Of a stretch of DNA of 64,000 bases, positions 1 to 13,734 are shown one piece after another. The notes under the pieces were generated by a model. That model saw only the letters and a program-made list of their open reading frames with translations, was not told the origin of the DNA and did not search any database. The translations under genes and the position numbers were made by a program. The stretch's first letter is position 1. Each line of letters begins with the position of its first letter. The stretch is from an uncultured Prevotellaceae bacterium (GTDB lineage Bacteria; Bacteroidota; Bacteroidia; Bacteroidales; UBA3663): assembly GCA_900319235.1 (NCBI GenBank), contig ONNR01000002.1, positions 22,517 through 86,516 of the forward strand, written 5' to 3'.

Positions 1-38
1 CTGGCATCAAGGTTGACACCAAATCTATTGACGAGTAA
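1..38 (+). CDS. rplA: 50S ribosomal protein L1, 3' end only
   Basis: Only the last codons are inside the window: frame 3 reads GIKVDTKSIDE followed by TAA at 36-38. This matches the usual C-terminus of L1, and the position directly before rplJ is the standard rplKAJL-rpoBC order. The rest of the gene lies upstream. The identification rests on context plus the short tail. Confidence 0.8.
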   Translation, partial: GIKVDTKSIDE

Positions 39-124
39 AAACTTCGGGTTCATCCCGGTATAAGATTTATCTATCCAGTCTGGCAACCCATTGACTGGGA
101 CCAAACTGAAACAATTCAATAATT
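39..124 (+). promoter_or_regulatory. rplA-rplJ spacer, possible L10 autoregulatory leader
   Basis: This 86-nt spacer contains a small hairpin (CCAGTC at 75-80 pairing with GACTGG at 93-98) just before rplJ. In many bacteria L10(L12)4 binds a structured leader here and represses its own translation. I see the hairpin and the position; the L10-leader function is inference and the conserved kink-turn motif was not clearly identified. Confidence 0.3.
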
Positions 125-643
125 ATGAAGAAAGAAGATAAAGTCCTCAATATTGAGAAGCTCGAAGGTCTCATCTCAGAATATGCTCATTTCTATGTAA
201 CCAATATCGAGGGTCTCGATGCTGCTAAGACAAGCGCACTTCGTCGCGAGTGCTTCAAGCAGGACGTCAAGCTTGTGATGGTAAAGAACAAGTTCTTCAT
301 CAAGGCACTCGAGAGAAAGGGTATTGATGTAGCACCTATCGCTACCGCTTTCAAGGGCACCAGCGCCATTATGTTCTGCAACACTGGTAATGTGCCTGCC
401 AAGCTGATCAAGACCCTGAACAAGAAGGAGCAGATCGTTGCCCTCAAGGGAGCATACGTTGAGGAAGGCTGCTTCGGTGCAGACTCGCTCGAGGCACTCG
501 TTGCCATCAAGAGCAAGAACGAGCTTATCGCCGACGTTATCGCTCTGTTGCAGTCTCCTGCAAAGAACGTTATCTCTGCTCTGCAGAGCGGCGCTGGCAC
601 CATTCATGGTGTGCTCAAGACCCTGGGCGAGCGTCCAGAGTAA
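125..643 (+). CDS. rplJ: 50S ribosomal protein L10
   Basis: 172 residues, normal for bacterial L10. The protein forms the base of the ribosomal stalk: its N-terminal domain binds 23S rRNA and its C-terminal helix (about residues 135-170) carries L7/L12 dimers. Typical L10 segments are visible, such as 'VTNIEGLDAAKTSALRREC' near the N-terminus and 'VISALQSGAGTIHGVLKTL' in the stalk helix. It sits between rplA and rplL in the standard order and is followed 106 nt later by rplL. The ATG at 125 directly follows an A-rich leader; no better upstream start exists. Confidence 0.97.
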   Translation: MKKEDKVLNIEKLEGLISEYAHFYVTNIEGLDAAKTSALRRECFKQDVKLVMVKNKFFIKALERKGIDVAPIATAFKGTSAIMFCNTGNVPAKLIKTLNKKEQIVALKGAYVEEGCFGADSLEALVAIKSKNELIADVIALLQSPAKNVISALQSGAGTIHGVLKTLGERPE

Positions 644-749
644 TCGGATTACTGGCTGGGATCCGAGCACGTCCGAATGGGCTGCGTAATATTACTAGCC
701 AACAATATGCAATTATTCAATAAATTAATAATATTAAAAAATTACAATT

Positions 750-1124
750 ATGGCAGATTTGAAAGTTCTTGCAGAGGAGTTGGTTAACCTCACCGTTAAG
801 GAAGTAAACGAACTCGCACAGATTTTGAAGGAAGAGTATGGTATTGAGCCTGCTGCTGCAGCTGTTGCTGTTGCTGCTGCTCCCGCAGCTGAGGCTGCCG
901 CTGTTGAGGAGAAGACCAACTTTGACGTTGTCCTCAAGGAGGCTGGTGCTCAGAAGCTCCAGGTCGTTAAGGCCGTTAAGGAGGCTTGCGGTCTTGGTCT
1001 GAAGGAGGCTAAGGAACTCGTTGATGGCGCTCCCAGCACCGTTAAGGAGGCTCTTCCAAAGGCAGAGGCTGAGGCTCTCAAGAAGACTCTTGAGGCTGTT
1101 GGCGCTGTTGTCGAGCTCAAGTAA
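750..1124 (+). CDS. rplL: 50S ribosomal protein L7/L12
   Basis: 124 residues with the L7/L12 plan: an N-terminal dimerisation/L10-binding domain (1-33), an Ala-rich flexible hinge (about 36-52) and a compact C-terminal domain (about 55-124) that contacts translation factors. The C-terminal domain contains the conserved '[17 protein letters not shown]' segment. It is followed by a strong Rho-independent terminator at 1147-1189, so the stalk genes can be expressed at higher level than rpoBC. Confidence 0.98.
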   Translation: MADLKVLAEELVNLTVKEVNELAQILKEEYGIEPAAAAVAVAAAPAAEAAAVEEKTNFDVVLKEAGAQKLQVVKAVKEACGLGLKEAKELVDGAPSTVKEALPKAEAEALKKTLEAVGAVVELK

Positions 1125-1146
1125 TTTTGATCTCGCATCACCCATA

Positions 1147-1189
1147 GGTTTAGGTCCTTTCCGCTACAAGGGGGACCTAAACCCTTTTT
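1147..1189 (+). terminator. Rho-independent terminator after rplL
   Basis: An 11-bp perfect stem (GGTTTAGGTCC at 1147-1157 with its complement at 1173-1183) is followed by a T-run at 1185-1189. It lies 22 nt after the rplL stop. It probably attenuates read-through into rpoB, as in many rplJL-rpoBC clusters. Confidence 0.85.
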
Positions 1190-1472
1190 ACGTTTTGGAC
1201 GGAAAAGTTCAAACAAGCATTTTCTTTTTCCTTGGAGCGACCGGCTTCTACCGAGTTCTGGGGTTGGAATGATAAAACATTCTGCAAAAAAGTACGAAAG
1301 GGCACGCCATCGCGTCCTTTTTTGCCGTGTCTATAGGTCTGCTATTTTTTAAAATAGTTTGATTTTTTGCAATTTACGGCTTTCAATTTTTGACTGAAAA
1401 TCATTGTTTCTGCTTTAGCAGCATTCTGTTGCCCACATCAAGCAGAAAATTCCAATTTCATAGTCACACAAT
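1190..1472 (+). promoter_or_regulatory. rpoB upstream region with a second terminator-like hairpin
   Basis: The stretch 1125-1472 has no gene. Besides the rplL terminator, it holds a 10-bp hairpin with one mismatch (1297-1306 with 1311-1320) followed by a T-run at 1318-1323. This is another terminator or an attenuator in the rpoB leader. The rest (1330-1470) is AT-rich and probably holds an rpoB promoter, but I could not point to a clean TAnnTTTG box. Confidence 0.5.
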
Positions 1473-4400
1473 ATGACAAAAACAGTTTCTGGAACAAGAA
1501 AACCGAGAGTAAACTTCTCATCCACGAAGGCTCCTCTTGCCTATCCTGACTTCCTCGACATCCAGCTCAAGTCCTTCCACGACTTCCTTCAGTTGGATAC
1601 ACCGCCAGAGGATCGCAAGAAGGAGGGTCTTTACAAAGTTTTCGCCGAGAATTTCCCTATTGCCGACACCCGTAATAACTACGTGTTGGAGTTTCTCGAC
1701 TACTACGTTGATCCTCCCCGCTATTCGATTGAGGAGTGCTTGCTCCGCGGTTTGACCTACAATGTGCCTCTCAAGGCCAAGTTGAAACTCTACTGTACTG
1801 ATCCTGATCATGAGGATTTCACGACCAAGGTAACTGACGTTTTCCTTGGCCAGATTCCTTACATGACACCTCAGGGCACCTTCGTCATCAACGGTGCCGA
1901 GCGTGTTGTCGTTAGTCAGTTGCATCGTTCACCAGGTGTCTTCTTCGGCCAGAGTCTCCACAGCAACGGAACAAAACTTTATTCAGCCCGTATCATCCCA
2001 TTCAAGGGTTCGTGGATCGAGTTCGCAACTGATATCAACAATGTCATGTATGCTTACATCGACCGTAAGAAGAAGTTACCTGTGACCACTTTGCTTCGTG
2101 CCATTGGTTACGAGAGTGACAAGGACATCCTCCAGATCTTTAACCTCGCCGAGACCGTTGAGGTCAACGAGAAGACCATGTTCGAGGCACGTGGCCGCAA
2201 ACTTGCCGCACGTGTGCTCAAGTCGTGGGTCGAGGATTTCTCCGATGAGGAAACCGGCGAAGTTGTTTCGCTCGAACGTAATGAGGTGCTCGTTGAGCGC
2301 GAGGCTATCCTCGACGATGCTAACATCGAGAAGATTCTCGAAAGCGGTGCCGAGACAGTGCTTCTCCAGCGCGATGATGCCAAGCTTGATGATTATGCCA
2401 TCATCTACAATTCGCTGCAGAAGGACCCCTCCAACTCTGAGAAGGAGGCTGTCATCTACATCTATCGTCAGCTTCGTAACGCTGAGCCTGCCGATGATAC
2501 TTCGGCACGCGAAGTGATTCAGAACCTCTTCTTCAGCGACAAGCGCTATGACCTTGGAGAGGTTGGTCGCTATCGTATCAACAAGAAGTTTGGTCTTACG
2601 ACTCCAATCGACAACCGTGTTCTTACCCGCGAGGATATTATCGCCATCATCAAGTACCTGATTGAGCTCATCAACTCGAAGGCTGATGTCGATGATATTG
2701 ACCACCTTTCAAATCGTCGCGTGCGCACCGTGGGCGAGCAACTCTATAACCAGTTCGCTATCGGTTTGAATCGTATGAGCCGCACTATTCGCGAGCGAAT
2801 GAATGTTCGTGACAACGAGGACTTCTCACCAGTCGATCTGATTAACGCCAAGACCATTTCCAGCGTTATCAATTCCTACTTCGGCACCAATGCACTGAGC
2901 CAGTTCATGGATCAGACTAACCCACTTGCCGAAATTACCCACAAGCGCCGTATGTCGGCCCTTGGCCCTGGCGGTCTGTCACGTGAGCGTGCAGGTTTCG
3001 AGGTTCGTGACGTACACTACACCCACTATGGTCGTCTGTGTCCTATCGAGTCGCCTGAAGGTCCTAACATCGGTCTTATCTCCTCGATGTGCGTCTATGC
3101 CAAGGTCAATGACCTCGGATTCATTGAGACTCCATACCGCAAGGTAGAGAATGGCGTTGTCGATCTCACCGACGAAGGCGTTGAGTGGCTGTCGGCCGAG
3201 GCAGAGGAGGGCAAATACATTGCTCAATCTACTGCGCGTATGGACAAGCATGGCAAGCTCCTCGATAAGGGCGTTATCGTTCGTGAGGGAGCAGACTTCC
3301 CCAAGGTACTGCCTACCGAAGTTGCTCTCTGTGACGTGGCTCCCAACCAGATCGCATCCATCGCTGCTGCTCTCATCCCATTCCTTGAGCACGACGATGC
3401 CCACCGCGCACTCATGGGATCCAATATGATGCGTCAGGCTGTGCCTCTGATGACATGCGAAGCTCCTATCGTCGGTACCGGCATCGAGGAGCAGCTCATC
3501 CGTGACAGCCGCACCCAGATCATCGCCGAGGGCGATGGCAAGGTCATCTTTGTCGATGCTACTGTCATCCGTGTACGTTACGACCGCACGGAAGAAGAGG
3601 AGTTCTGTTCTTTCGATGAGCCTATCAAGGAATACTTCCTGCCCAAGTGGCGTAAGACCAACCAATCGACCACTTATGATCTGCAGCCTGCCTGCGTCAA
3701 GGGTCAGCGTGTTCACAAGGGAGAGATCCTTACCAAGGGTTATTCCACCGAGCGTGGTGAGTTGGCCATCGGTAAGAACCTGAAGGTGGCTTATATGCCT
3801 TGGAAGGGTTACAACTATGAGGATGCCATCGTCCTTTCGGAGCGCATTGTTCGTGAGGATATCCTCACCTCAGTGCACGTCGACGAATATACTCTCGAGG
3901 TACGCGAGACCAAGCGTGGCGTAGAGGAACTCACCAGTGATATCCCTAACGTAAGCGAGGACGCAACCAAGGACCTCGATGAGAACGGCATTGTTCGCGT
4001 TGGTGCGATGATTGAGCCAGGCGATATTATGATTGGTAAGATTACACCTAAGGGTGAGTCTGACCCAACTCCTGAAGAGAAGTTGCTTCGCGCCATCTTC
4101 GGCGACAAGGCTGGTGATGTCAAGGATGCTTCGCTCAAGGCCAATCCTTCGCTCCATGGTGTGGTTATCGACACTGCACTTTATAGCCGTGCCAATAAGG
4201 ACCGCAATGGTCGCAGGGCCGAGAAGGCTATGATGCCAATTCTCGAGCAGGAATATCAGGACCAGCAGGATGCCCTTCTGAAACAGCTTGTCGAGAAGCT
4301 TCTCAAGCTTACCGAAGGCAAGGAGTCGATGGGTGTCAAGGACTTCATGAACATCGAAGTCATTGCCAAAGGCCAGGCATTCACTGCCGAGGCACTCAAC

Positions 4401-5294
4401 GGCATCGACTATCGTTCGGTAACTCTCCAGAATTGGACCAATGATGAGCACGCCAATGAACTCATCAAGGCCACTGTGATGAACTATCTCCGCAAGAGCA
4501 AGGACATCAGTGCCAAACTGTCGCGTCGCAAGTTCGATATGAGCATCGGTGACGATCTTCCTACTGGCATCATTAAGCTTGCCAAGGTTTATATCGCCAA
4601 GAAGCGTAAGATCGGTGTAGGTGATAAGATGGCAGGTCGCCATGGTAACAAGGGTATCGTTTCGAAGGTCGTTCGCGATGAGGATATGCCATTCACCGAA
4701 GATGGCCGTCCGGTTGATATCGTTCTCAACCCGCTTGGCGTGCCTTCGCGTATGAACCTTGGACAGATCTTCGAGGCAGTACTCGGTTGGGCTGGCTATC
4801 AGCTTGGCGAGCACTTTGCCACCCCGATCTTCGACGGTGCAAGCCTCGATGAACTCAATGCATGGACCGACAAGGCTGGACTTCCACGCTATGGCAAGAC
4901 ACAGCTATACGATGGTGGTACAGGCGAGCCGTTCGACCAGATGGCTACCGTTGGTGTGACTTACATGCTCAAGCTTGGTCACATGGTCGAGGATAAGATG
5001 CATGCACGTTCCATTGGCCCATACTCACTCATCACCCAGCAACCTCTTGGTGGTAAGGCACAATTTGGTGGCCAGCGTTTCGGTGAGATGGAAGTCTGGG
5101 CGCTCGAAGCATTCGGCGCTGCCCATACACTCCAGGAGATCCTTACCGTCAAGTCGGATGATGTCACTGGTCGCAGCAAGACCTACGAAGCAATCGTCAA
5201 GGGTGATAACATGCCAACACCAGGCCTCCCAGAGTCTCTCAATGTGCTTCTTCACGAGCTCAAGGGTCTCTGCTTAAGCATCAAGATTGAATAA
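1473..5294 (+). CDS. rpoB: DNA-directed RNA polymerase subunit beta
   Basis: 1273 residues, typical of Bacteroidota beta. It forms one half of the active-site cleft of RNA polymerase. The rifampicin-pocket segment reads [18 protein letters not shown] then MSALGPGG, with the sensitive-type Asp, His and Ser all present, so no classical resistance substitution is seen. Other signatures are '[14 protein letters not shown]', '[15 protein letters not shown]' and the C-terminal '[19 protein letters not shown]' segment. It is followed after 21 nt by rpoC, so the two are co-transcribed. Confidence 0.99.
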   Translation: MTKTVSGTRKPRVNFSSTKAPLAYPDFLDIQLKSFHDFLQLDTPPEDRKKEGLYKVFAENFPIADTRNNYVLEFLDYYVDPPRYSIEECLLRGLTYNVPLKAKLKLYCTDPDHEDFTTKVTDVFLGQIPYMTPQGTFVINGAERVVVSQLHRSPGVFFGQSLHSNGTKLYSARIIPFKGSWIEFATDINNVMYAYIDRKKKLPVTTLLRAIGYESDKDILQIFNLAETVEVNEKTMFEARGRKLAARVLKSWVEDFSDEETGEVVSLERNEVLVEREAILDDANIEKILESGAETVLLQRDDAKLDDYAIIYNSLQKDPSNSEKEAVIYIYRQLRNAEPADDTSAREVIQNLFFSDKRYDLGEVGRYRINKKFGLTTPIDNRVLTREDIIAIIKYLIELINSKADVDDIDHLSNRRVRTVGEQLYNQFAIGLNRMSRTIRERMNVRDNEDFSPVDLINAKTISSVINSYFGTNALSQFMDQTNPLAEITHKRRMSALGPGGLSRERAGFEVRDVHYTHYGRLCPIESPEGPNIGLISSMCVYAKVNDLGFIETPYRKVENGVVDLTDEGVEWLSAEAEEGKYIAQSTARMDKHGKLLDKGVIVREGADFPKVLPTEVALCDVAPNQIASIAAALIPFLEHDDAHRALMGSNMMRQAVPLMTCEAPIVGTGIEEQLIRDSRTQIIAEGDGKVIFVDATVIRVRYDRTEEEEFCSFDEPIKEYFLPKWRKTNQSTTYDLQPACVKGQRVHKGEILTKGYSTERGELAIGKNLKVAYMPWKGYNYEDAIVLSERIVREDILTSVHVDEYTLEVRETKRGVEELTSDIPNVSEDATKDLDENGIVRVGAMIEPGDIMIGKITPKGESDPTPEEKLLRAIFGDKAGDVKDASLKANPSLHGVVIDTALYSRANKDRNGRRAEKAMMPILEQEYQDQQDALLKQLVEKLLKLTEGKESMGVKDFMNIEVIAKGQAFTAEALNGIDYRSVTLQNWTNDEHANELIKATVMNYLRKSKDISAKLSRRKFDMSIGDDLPTGIIKLAKVYIAKKRKIGVGDKMAGRHGNKGIVSKVVRDEDMPFTEDGRPVDIVLNPLGVPSRMNLGQIFEAVLGWAGYQLGEHFATPIFDGASLDELNAWTDKAGLPRYGKTQLYDGGTGEPFDQMATVGVTYMLKLGHMVEDKMHARSIGPYSLITQQPLGGKAQFGGQRFGEMEVWALEAFGAAHTLQEILTVKSDDVTGRSKTYEAIVKGDNMPTPGLPESLNVLLHELKGLCLSIKIE

Positions 5295-5315
5295 TTCATA
5301 ATAGTCAAATAAAAT

Positions 5316-9617
<4,302 letters not shown>

Positions 9618-9642
9618 ACAGACTCCATCTTATACACGGCAA

Positions 9643-9678
9643 GGGCCGCAATCCATCGAGTGGGTTGCGGCCCTTTTT
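9643..9678 (+). terminator. Rho-independent terminator after rpoC
   Basis: A 12-bp stem (GGGCCGCAATCC at 9643-9654 with 9662-9673, one G-T pair) and a seven-base loop are followed by TTTTT at 9674-9678. It starts 26 nt after the rpoC stop. Confidence 0.92.
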
Positions 9679-9729
9679 AGACCTTTTATTGGATTAAAAT
9701 GCAAAAAATCGGGGAATTCTCTCTGCGCC

Positions 9730-10668
9730 TTACAACAGGCCTGCGACGATAGGAATTGTGGCGAGAGAGAGGACGGTGGTCAGGAAAGTGCCTTGTGCCA
9801 TTACAGTTTCATCGACACCATACTTGAGGCAGAAGATGGTGCCGAAAGAAGCGACAGGCATGGCGATGATAAGTGTATTGATGCGGACGATGGAGGGGTC
9901 GAAGACGATGCTTGCTCCTGGAATTGCCAATACGATGAGTTGGAATACTGCAAACACCAACAAAGGCATGACTAAAAGACGGCAGAAACTTGTAATCCAC
10001 ACGTGAGGACCTCCTGCCATATGTTTTGCAGGTATCTGAGAGATACTATAACCGATGATGAGAAGTGAGGCCGGCACGGTGATGTTGCCAATCATCGTGA
10101 TGGGCTGAGCGATGATGTGAGGCGCATGCCAGGCAGTGCACACAACGATAATACTGAGGTAGGTGCCAATCATAGCGGGCGTGACAAGGCGGCTGAGCAG
10201 CGATCCGCTGACGTCGCATCCGGCAATGAATCGTGCTCCCCACACGAATACCGAAATCGTGTTAGGCACATTGAGGATGGCCGCATAGAAGACAGCCTCG
10301 GGTCCGAAGACCGATGCGACGACTGGATAACCGATGAAGCCGACGTTGCCGAAGGTTAGCATGAAACTATGCAAGCCGCGTTCGGGATCTTTGCATCCCC
10401 ACAGTCGGGGCAGATAGGCACTGACGGGAAGCAGGATAGCGTAGGTGGCTGTGCCGACAATGAGCAGAGGCAAGATGAGACGGCGGTCGGGCATTGCTTC
10501 ACCCATCGTACTGGCCAAGACCAGACAAGGGCAGGTGAGATTGACGATAAGGCCTGACAAGCCCTTGCTCAAAGGAACTGTCATAAGACGTGTGCGTCCA
10601 CAGATATATCCCGCGATGACCACCAGGAAAAGGATGGTCATTTGGGAGAGCAGCACATTGATGTCCAT
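9730..10668 (-). CDS. AEC-family transporter (auxin efflux carrier type permease)
   Basis: 312 residues, almost entirely hydrophobic with about 10 predicted transmembrane helices, beginning MDINVLLSQMTILFLVVIAG. The pattern of two five-helix halves, an Asn/Pro-rich crossover in the first half ('NLTCPCLVLASTMG') and 'TFGNVGFIGYPV' matches the AEC/malonate-permease family. Substrates in this family are organic acids or amino acids; the one here is unknown. The start lies 3 nt after the stop of the aldose epimerase gene, so the two are co-transcribed, hinting at a sugar-related role, but that is only context. Confidence 0.85.
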   Translation of the reverse strand: MDINVLLSQMTILFLVVIAGYICGRTRLMTVPLSKGLSGLIVNLTCPCLVLASTMGEAMPDRRLILPLLIVGTATYAILLPVSAYLPRLWGCKDPERGLHSFMLTFGNVGFIGYPVVASVFGPEAVFYAAILNVPNTISVFVWGARFIAGCDVSGSLLSRLVTPAMIGTYLSIIVVCTAWHAPHIIAQPITMIGNITVPASLLIIGYSISQIPAKHMAGGPHVWITSFCRLLVMPLLVFAVFQLIVLAIPGASIVFDPSIVRINTLIIAMPVASFGTIFCLKYGVDETVMAQGTFLTTVLSLATIPIVAGLL

Positions 10669-10671
10669 TCC

Positions 10672-11796
10672 TTAGTCTTTGATGAACTTGTAGATTGTTG
10701 TGCTCCGGAAGGTTTCGCCAGGTCGCAGCAGGGTGCTGGGCCAGTGTGGCTGGTTGGGCGAGTCGGGGAAATGCATGGTCTCAAAGCAGATGGCATTGCG
10801 ACGGATGTAGGGTTTACCCTCCTTGCCGATAAGGTTGCCCTTATGCCCATTGGCCGTGTAGATCTGCATAGCAGGCTCAGTGGTATAGACTTCCATGGTG
10901 AGTTCGGTTTCATTGTCGTGAACCCATGCGACGGGAGCGCGGAGCAATGCTTCGTCACTGCATTTGTTACCACAGCATCCTCCTCCGCATTTGTCCTGAT
11001 GATGACGCAGATAGTTTCGCAACTGATAGCAGTGGTCGTAACCGCCCGTCACACCGAGTTGGAAGTTGTCATCATCTATGCGGTAGCCAATGGCTAAAGG
11101 CTCATTGAAGTCGAATGGTGTGCCTGCAACAGCACCGAGTTTGCCATAGACGCGTTTGTTCTCGTCATACAGGGCAATACTATCGCTATCAATCCAGAGC
11201 GCTTCATCGAGAATGTCGCTGCCCAGATCACCCGAGAGGTTGAAGAACGAGTGATTGCAGGGATTCAAGACAGTCGGCTTGGTAGTTGTGGCCCGATAGT
11301 CGATGCGAAGGGCATCAGACAGTAGGGTGTAGGTTACGTCGAGGGTGAGTTCGCCAGGGAAGCCATTCTCGCCGTCGGGCGAAACATAGCGCATAGTCAC
11401 AGTGGTGTCGGTCGTGGCGGTGATATTCCAGAAACGACCACCAAAGTTTGGGTTGCCGCCGTGTCCACAGTCGCCGCTGCCCTGTTTTTGCAGTTCGTAG
11501 GTGTGTCCGTCGATCTCAAGATGTCCACCGATGATGCGCCCGATGTAACGACCCACGACGGCACCAAAGTTTTGGCGTGTATCGACATAATCGTTCAGTT
11601 TGTCATAGCCGAGCACTACATCTATGCCAAAAGGTTTAAGGCTGACGATGCGAGCACCGTAGTTGATGGCTGTCATCTCGATGCCCGTGGCAGGATGGCG
11701 AAGGGTTACTGGCTTGATTGCATCCTGAGCTAGGACGATAGAGGTTCCAGCCAGTAGGCAGATGCTTACCAAGAATAGACGAAGGGAAGAAAACAT
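10672..11796 (-). CDS. galM: Aldose 1-epimerase (secreted mutarotase)
   Basis: 374 residues. Residues 1-23 form a signal peptide ending LAQ-D, so the enzyme is probably periplasmic or surface exposed. It interconverts alpha and beta anomers of galactose/glucose. GalM features are the Asn/Arg near 'RYIGRIIGG', the catalytic His in 'CNHSFFNLSG' and the late Glu in 'CFETMHFPDSPN'. An insert with 'CGGGCCGNKC' near residue 275 is Cys-rich and unusual. It is followed directly by the AEC transporter and preceded, after an AT-rich repeat, by the PepD-remnant gene; all three are on the minus strand and may share one transcript. Confidence 0.9.
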   Translation of the reverse strand: MFSSLRLFLVSICLLAGTSIVLAQDAIKPVTLRHPATGIEMTAINYGARIVSLKPFGIDVVLGYDKLNDYVDTRQNFGAVVGRYIGRIIGGHLEIDGHTYELQKQGSGDCGHGGNPNFGGRFWNITATTDTTVTMRYVSPDGENGFPGELTLDVTYTLLSDALRIDYRATTTKPTVLNPCNHSFFNLSGDLGSDILDEALWIDSDSIALYDENKRVYGKLGAVAGTPFDFNEPLAIGYRIDDDNFQLGVTGGYDHCYQLRNYLRHHQDKCGGGCCGNKCSDEALLRAPVAWVHDNETELTMEVYTTEPAMQIYTANGHKGNLIGKEGKPYIRRNAICFETMHFPDSPNQPHWPSTLLRPGETFRSTTIYKFIKD

Positions 11797-11850
11797 ATTT
11801 AATTAACAATTAATAATTAACAATTAACAATTGGCTATTAGCAATTAGTA
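11797..11850. repeat. AT-rich TTAATTGTTAATT dispersed repeat
   Basis: Several overlapping copies of AATTAACAATTA/TTAATAATTAAC occur here, between the galM start and the end of the preceding gene. Closely similar stretches occur at 35498-35532, 40480-40511, 42530-42570 and 46066-46100, always between genes. Confidence 0.6.
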
Positions 11851-12512
11851 ATTTCTGCACCGCTGACCTCCAGTATCTGACGTATCTTGGAGGCAAGGAG
11901 GTTCAGGTCATATTCCTTGATACTGTGGCAGACATTCATGATTTCGAAGCATGAAGTAGAATGGTTCATCTTCACGCAGCCGATGTTGTTACTCGTCATG
12001 GCTGTGCCGATGATGTCGGCACGCATCTCAAGGGGACCTGTTGGGATGCCGTTTATATCGGCGAGGAGGCATCGCGTCGATATTTCGTCGATGATATTGC
12101 CGTGCCATACGGCTTTGTCGAGCAGCACCTCGGCATCTGGGTCTGTGACGCCATATTGTGCCTGCAATGCACAGGATCCTTGAATCATGATGTCCTTGAA
12201 ATCCTGCTCCATTTCGGAAGGAATAGCTACAAGGGCTTCAGCATTTGCAGGTATCGTGTTGGCTGTATCGCCGCCTTCAAAGCGAACTAGATAGAGTGCT
12301 ATGTGCTGGTGCTGGATGCATACTTGAAGTATGTTTGCTAAGACCTTGATGCAATTGGCTCGCTGTTTGACGATATCGACTTCGGCATCGCCTCCCAGTC
12401 CGCCGATAACGCGTACCTTATAATATATATAGTCCTTCGGTGCACGTATCTCGTGATAGGGAAGGCGTGCGTGTAGTATAATTTGTCCGTTGATATGATT
12501 CTGTGTGTTCAT
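11838..12512 (-). CDS. Stand-alone lid-domain remnant of a PepD-type (M20) dipeptidase
   Basis: 224 residues that resemble only the lid/dimerisation domain of aminoacyl-histidine dipeptidase (PepD, family M20). Corresponding segments are 'YYKVRVIGGLGGDAEVDIV' (PepD: ...GLKGGHSGxxI), 'RANCIKVLANIL', 'EGGDTANTIPANAEALVAIP' and 'GIPTGPLEMRADI'. The metal-binding catalytic domain is absent on both sides, and the conserved GGHSG His has become Asp, so peptidase activity is not expected. It keeps its own TTG/TATCTTTG promoter (12532-12562) and an open frame. It could be a decaying gene or a repurposed dimerisation protein. The PepD relation is from my own alignment by eye. Confidence 0.6.
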   Translation of the reverse strand: MNTQNHINGQIILHARLPYHEIRAPKDYIYYKVRVIGGLGGDAEVDIVKQRANCIKVLANILQVCIQHQHIALYLVRFEGGDTANTIPANAEALVAIPSEMEQDFKDIMIQGSCALQAQYGVTDPDAEVLLDKAVWHGNIIDEISTRCLLADINGIPTGPLEMRADIIGTAMTSNNIGCVKMNHSTSCFEIMNVCHSIKEYDLNLLASKIRQILEVSGAEITNC

Positions 12513-12531
12513 TTTCTTCAGTTTTATGGGG

Positions 12532-12562
12532 CAAAGATAGGGTTATTTTTTATAAAAAACAA
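12532..12562 (-). promoter_or_regulatory. Promoter for the PepD-remnant gene
   Basis: On the minus strand, TATCTTTG (12539-12532) is preceded by TTG (12562-12560) with a 20-bp spacer, the Bacteroidota sigma-A pattern. It is back to back with the plus-strand promoter at 12580-12610. Confidence 0.75.
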
Positions 12563-12579
12563 AAATCGATGCCAATTTA

Positions 12580-12610
12580 TTGCTTTTGACGAAATATTTG
12601 TGTATCTTTG
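12580..12610 (+). promoter_or_regulatory. Promoter for the cytoplasmic epimerase-like gene
   Basis: TTG at 12580-12582 and TATCTTTG at 12603-12610, 20 bp apart. Transcription would start near 12617, which places the start codon at 12637 and excludes the upstream in-frame ATG at 12580. Confidence 0.75.
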
Positions 12611-12636
12611 CCGCAGAAATACTAATATTAGAACTT

Positions 12637-13608
12637 ATGAAAAACATTACAAATGGAATTGTCACCATTCAGGTGGCTGAGCATGGCGCGGAATTGTCAT
12701 CGCTCGTTTTGAATGCTACAGGACGTGAATATCTTTGGCAGGCTGATCCCTCTTTCTGGAAACGTCATTCGCCAGTTCTTTTCCCTATCGTCGGTTCGGT
12801 TTGGAACGGCGAATATCGCAGCGCAGGTCCTGGTGCCGCATCCGATGCTGTGCCACAGACTTACAAGTTAGGTCAGCATGGTTTTGCTCGTGATATGGAC
12901 TTTACGCTTCTCAGCGATGCTCCTGATGCCGATGGCAATCCTCATCTGATGTTCGTGCTGGAGTCGAATGAAGAGACCTTGAAGAAGTATCCTTATGCTT
13001 TCCGCCTTGAGATAGGTTATCGATTGGTAGGACGTGCAGTCGAAGTGATTTGGCGTGTTATCAATCCAGACAAAGAGAACGAACTGAAATTCCAAATCGG
13101 GGCTCATCCCGCATTCTATTGGCCGTTGCTGAGCAATGAAGATGTGGCCGCAGGGGTCGCAAGGCTGAACGAAGTGTTGGCTCAGAGTACGGCGCGCGGC
13201 TTTTTCAAACTTGGCAACGAAGCGGCTACCTTGCAAAAGAGTGTTATCACTGAGAAGGGATGTGTTGATTCGGCACAAAGCGCTACGATCAAGACAGAAG
13301 ATGGCGGCTATTTGTCTCTCTCTACTTCCTCCTTCGACCGTGATGCACTCATCTTCGAGCATAGCCAGACACCCAATGTGACGTTGTGCGACAACGATCG
13401 TAAACCTTATCTTACGCTCAAGAGCAAGGCTCCGCTTATGGGACTTTGGTCGCCTCCGGGAAAGAATGCTCCATTCGTCTGCATCGAACCTTGGTACGGA
13501 CGTTGCGACCGTGTGCATTATGACGGCACGTACGAGGAGAAGGATTGGATCCAGACTCTTGCCCCAGCCGCTACCTTCGAGGCCCGCTATCAGATTGTGA
13601 TTGAATAA
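12637..13608 (+). CDS. Aldose 1-epimerase family protein (LacX/YeaD-like)
   Basis: 323 residues from the ATG at 12637. An in-frame ATG at 12580 lies inside the promoter and is rejected. There is no signal peptide, so it is cytoplasmic. The fold is that of galactose mutarotases: 'HGAELSSLVLNATGREYLWQ' near the N-terminus, the catalytic-type His in 'IGAHPAFYWPL' (about 165) and 'CIEPWYGRCD' near the C-terminus with the acidic residue. LacX-like members act on sugar or sugar-phosphate anomers, but specificity cannot be read here. It is a monocistronic gene ending at a symmetric hairpin. Confidence 0.85.
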   Translation: MKNITNGIVTIQVAEHGAELSSLVLNATGREYLWQADPSFWKRHSPVLFPIVGSVWNGEYRSAGPGAASDAVPQTYKLGQHGFARDMDFTLLSDAPDADGNPHLMFVLESNEETLKKYPYAFRLEIGYRLVGRAVEVIWRVINPDKENELKFQIGAHPAFYWPLLSNEDVAAGVARLNEVLAQSTARGFFKLGNEAATLQKSVITEKGCVDSAQSATIKTEDGGYLSLSTSSFDRDALIFEHSQTPNVTLCDNDRKPYLTLKSKAPLMGLWSPPGKNAPFVCIEPWYGRCDRVHYDGTYEEKDWIQTLAPAATFEARYQIVIE

Positions 13609-13676
13609 ATCTCAAAATAGTGTATTTTAGCCTCGTAAAAAATCTCAAAAAGGTGCGAGCATAATAATATAAATGA

Positions 13677-13707
13677 CAAAGGCAACTCATTATTCGAGTT
13701 GCCTTTG
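13677..13707. terminator. Bidirectional terminator hairpin
   Basis: A perfect 12-bp stem (CAAAGGCAACTC at 13677-13688 with 13696-13707) lies between two convergent genes. T-rich sequence follows on both strands but is interrupted. Confidence 0.7.
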
Positions 13708-13734
13708 CCATTAATTTATAATCTTAACGCGAGT

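Noticed and set aside
2076..4814. Long minus-strand frames of 209-314 codons opposite rpoB
   Set aside because: They are shadows of the biased codon use of rpoB and show no protein family features. The same holds for minus-strand frames opposite rpoC.
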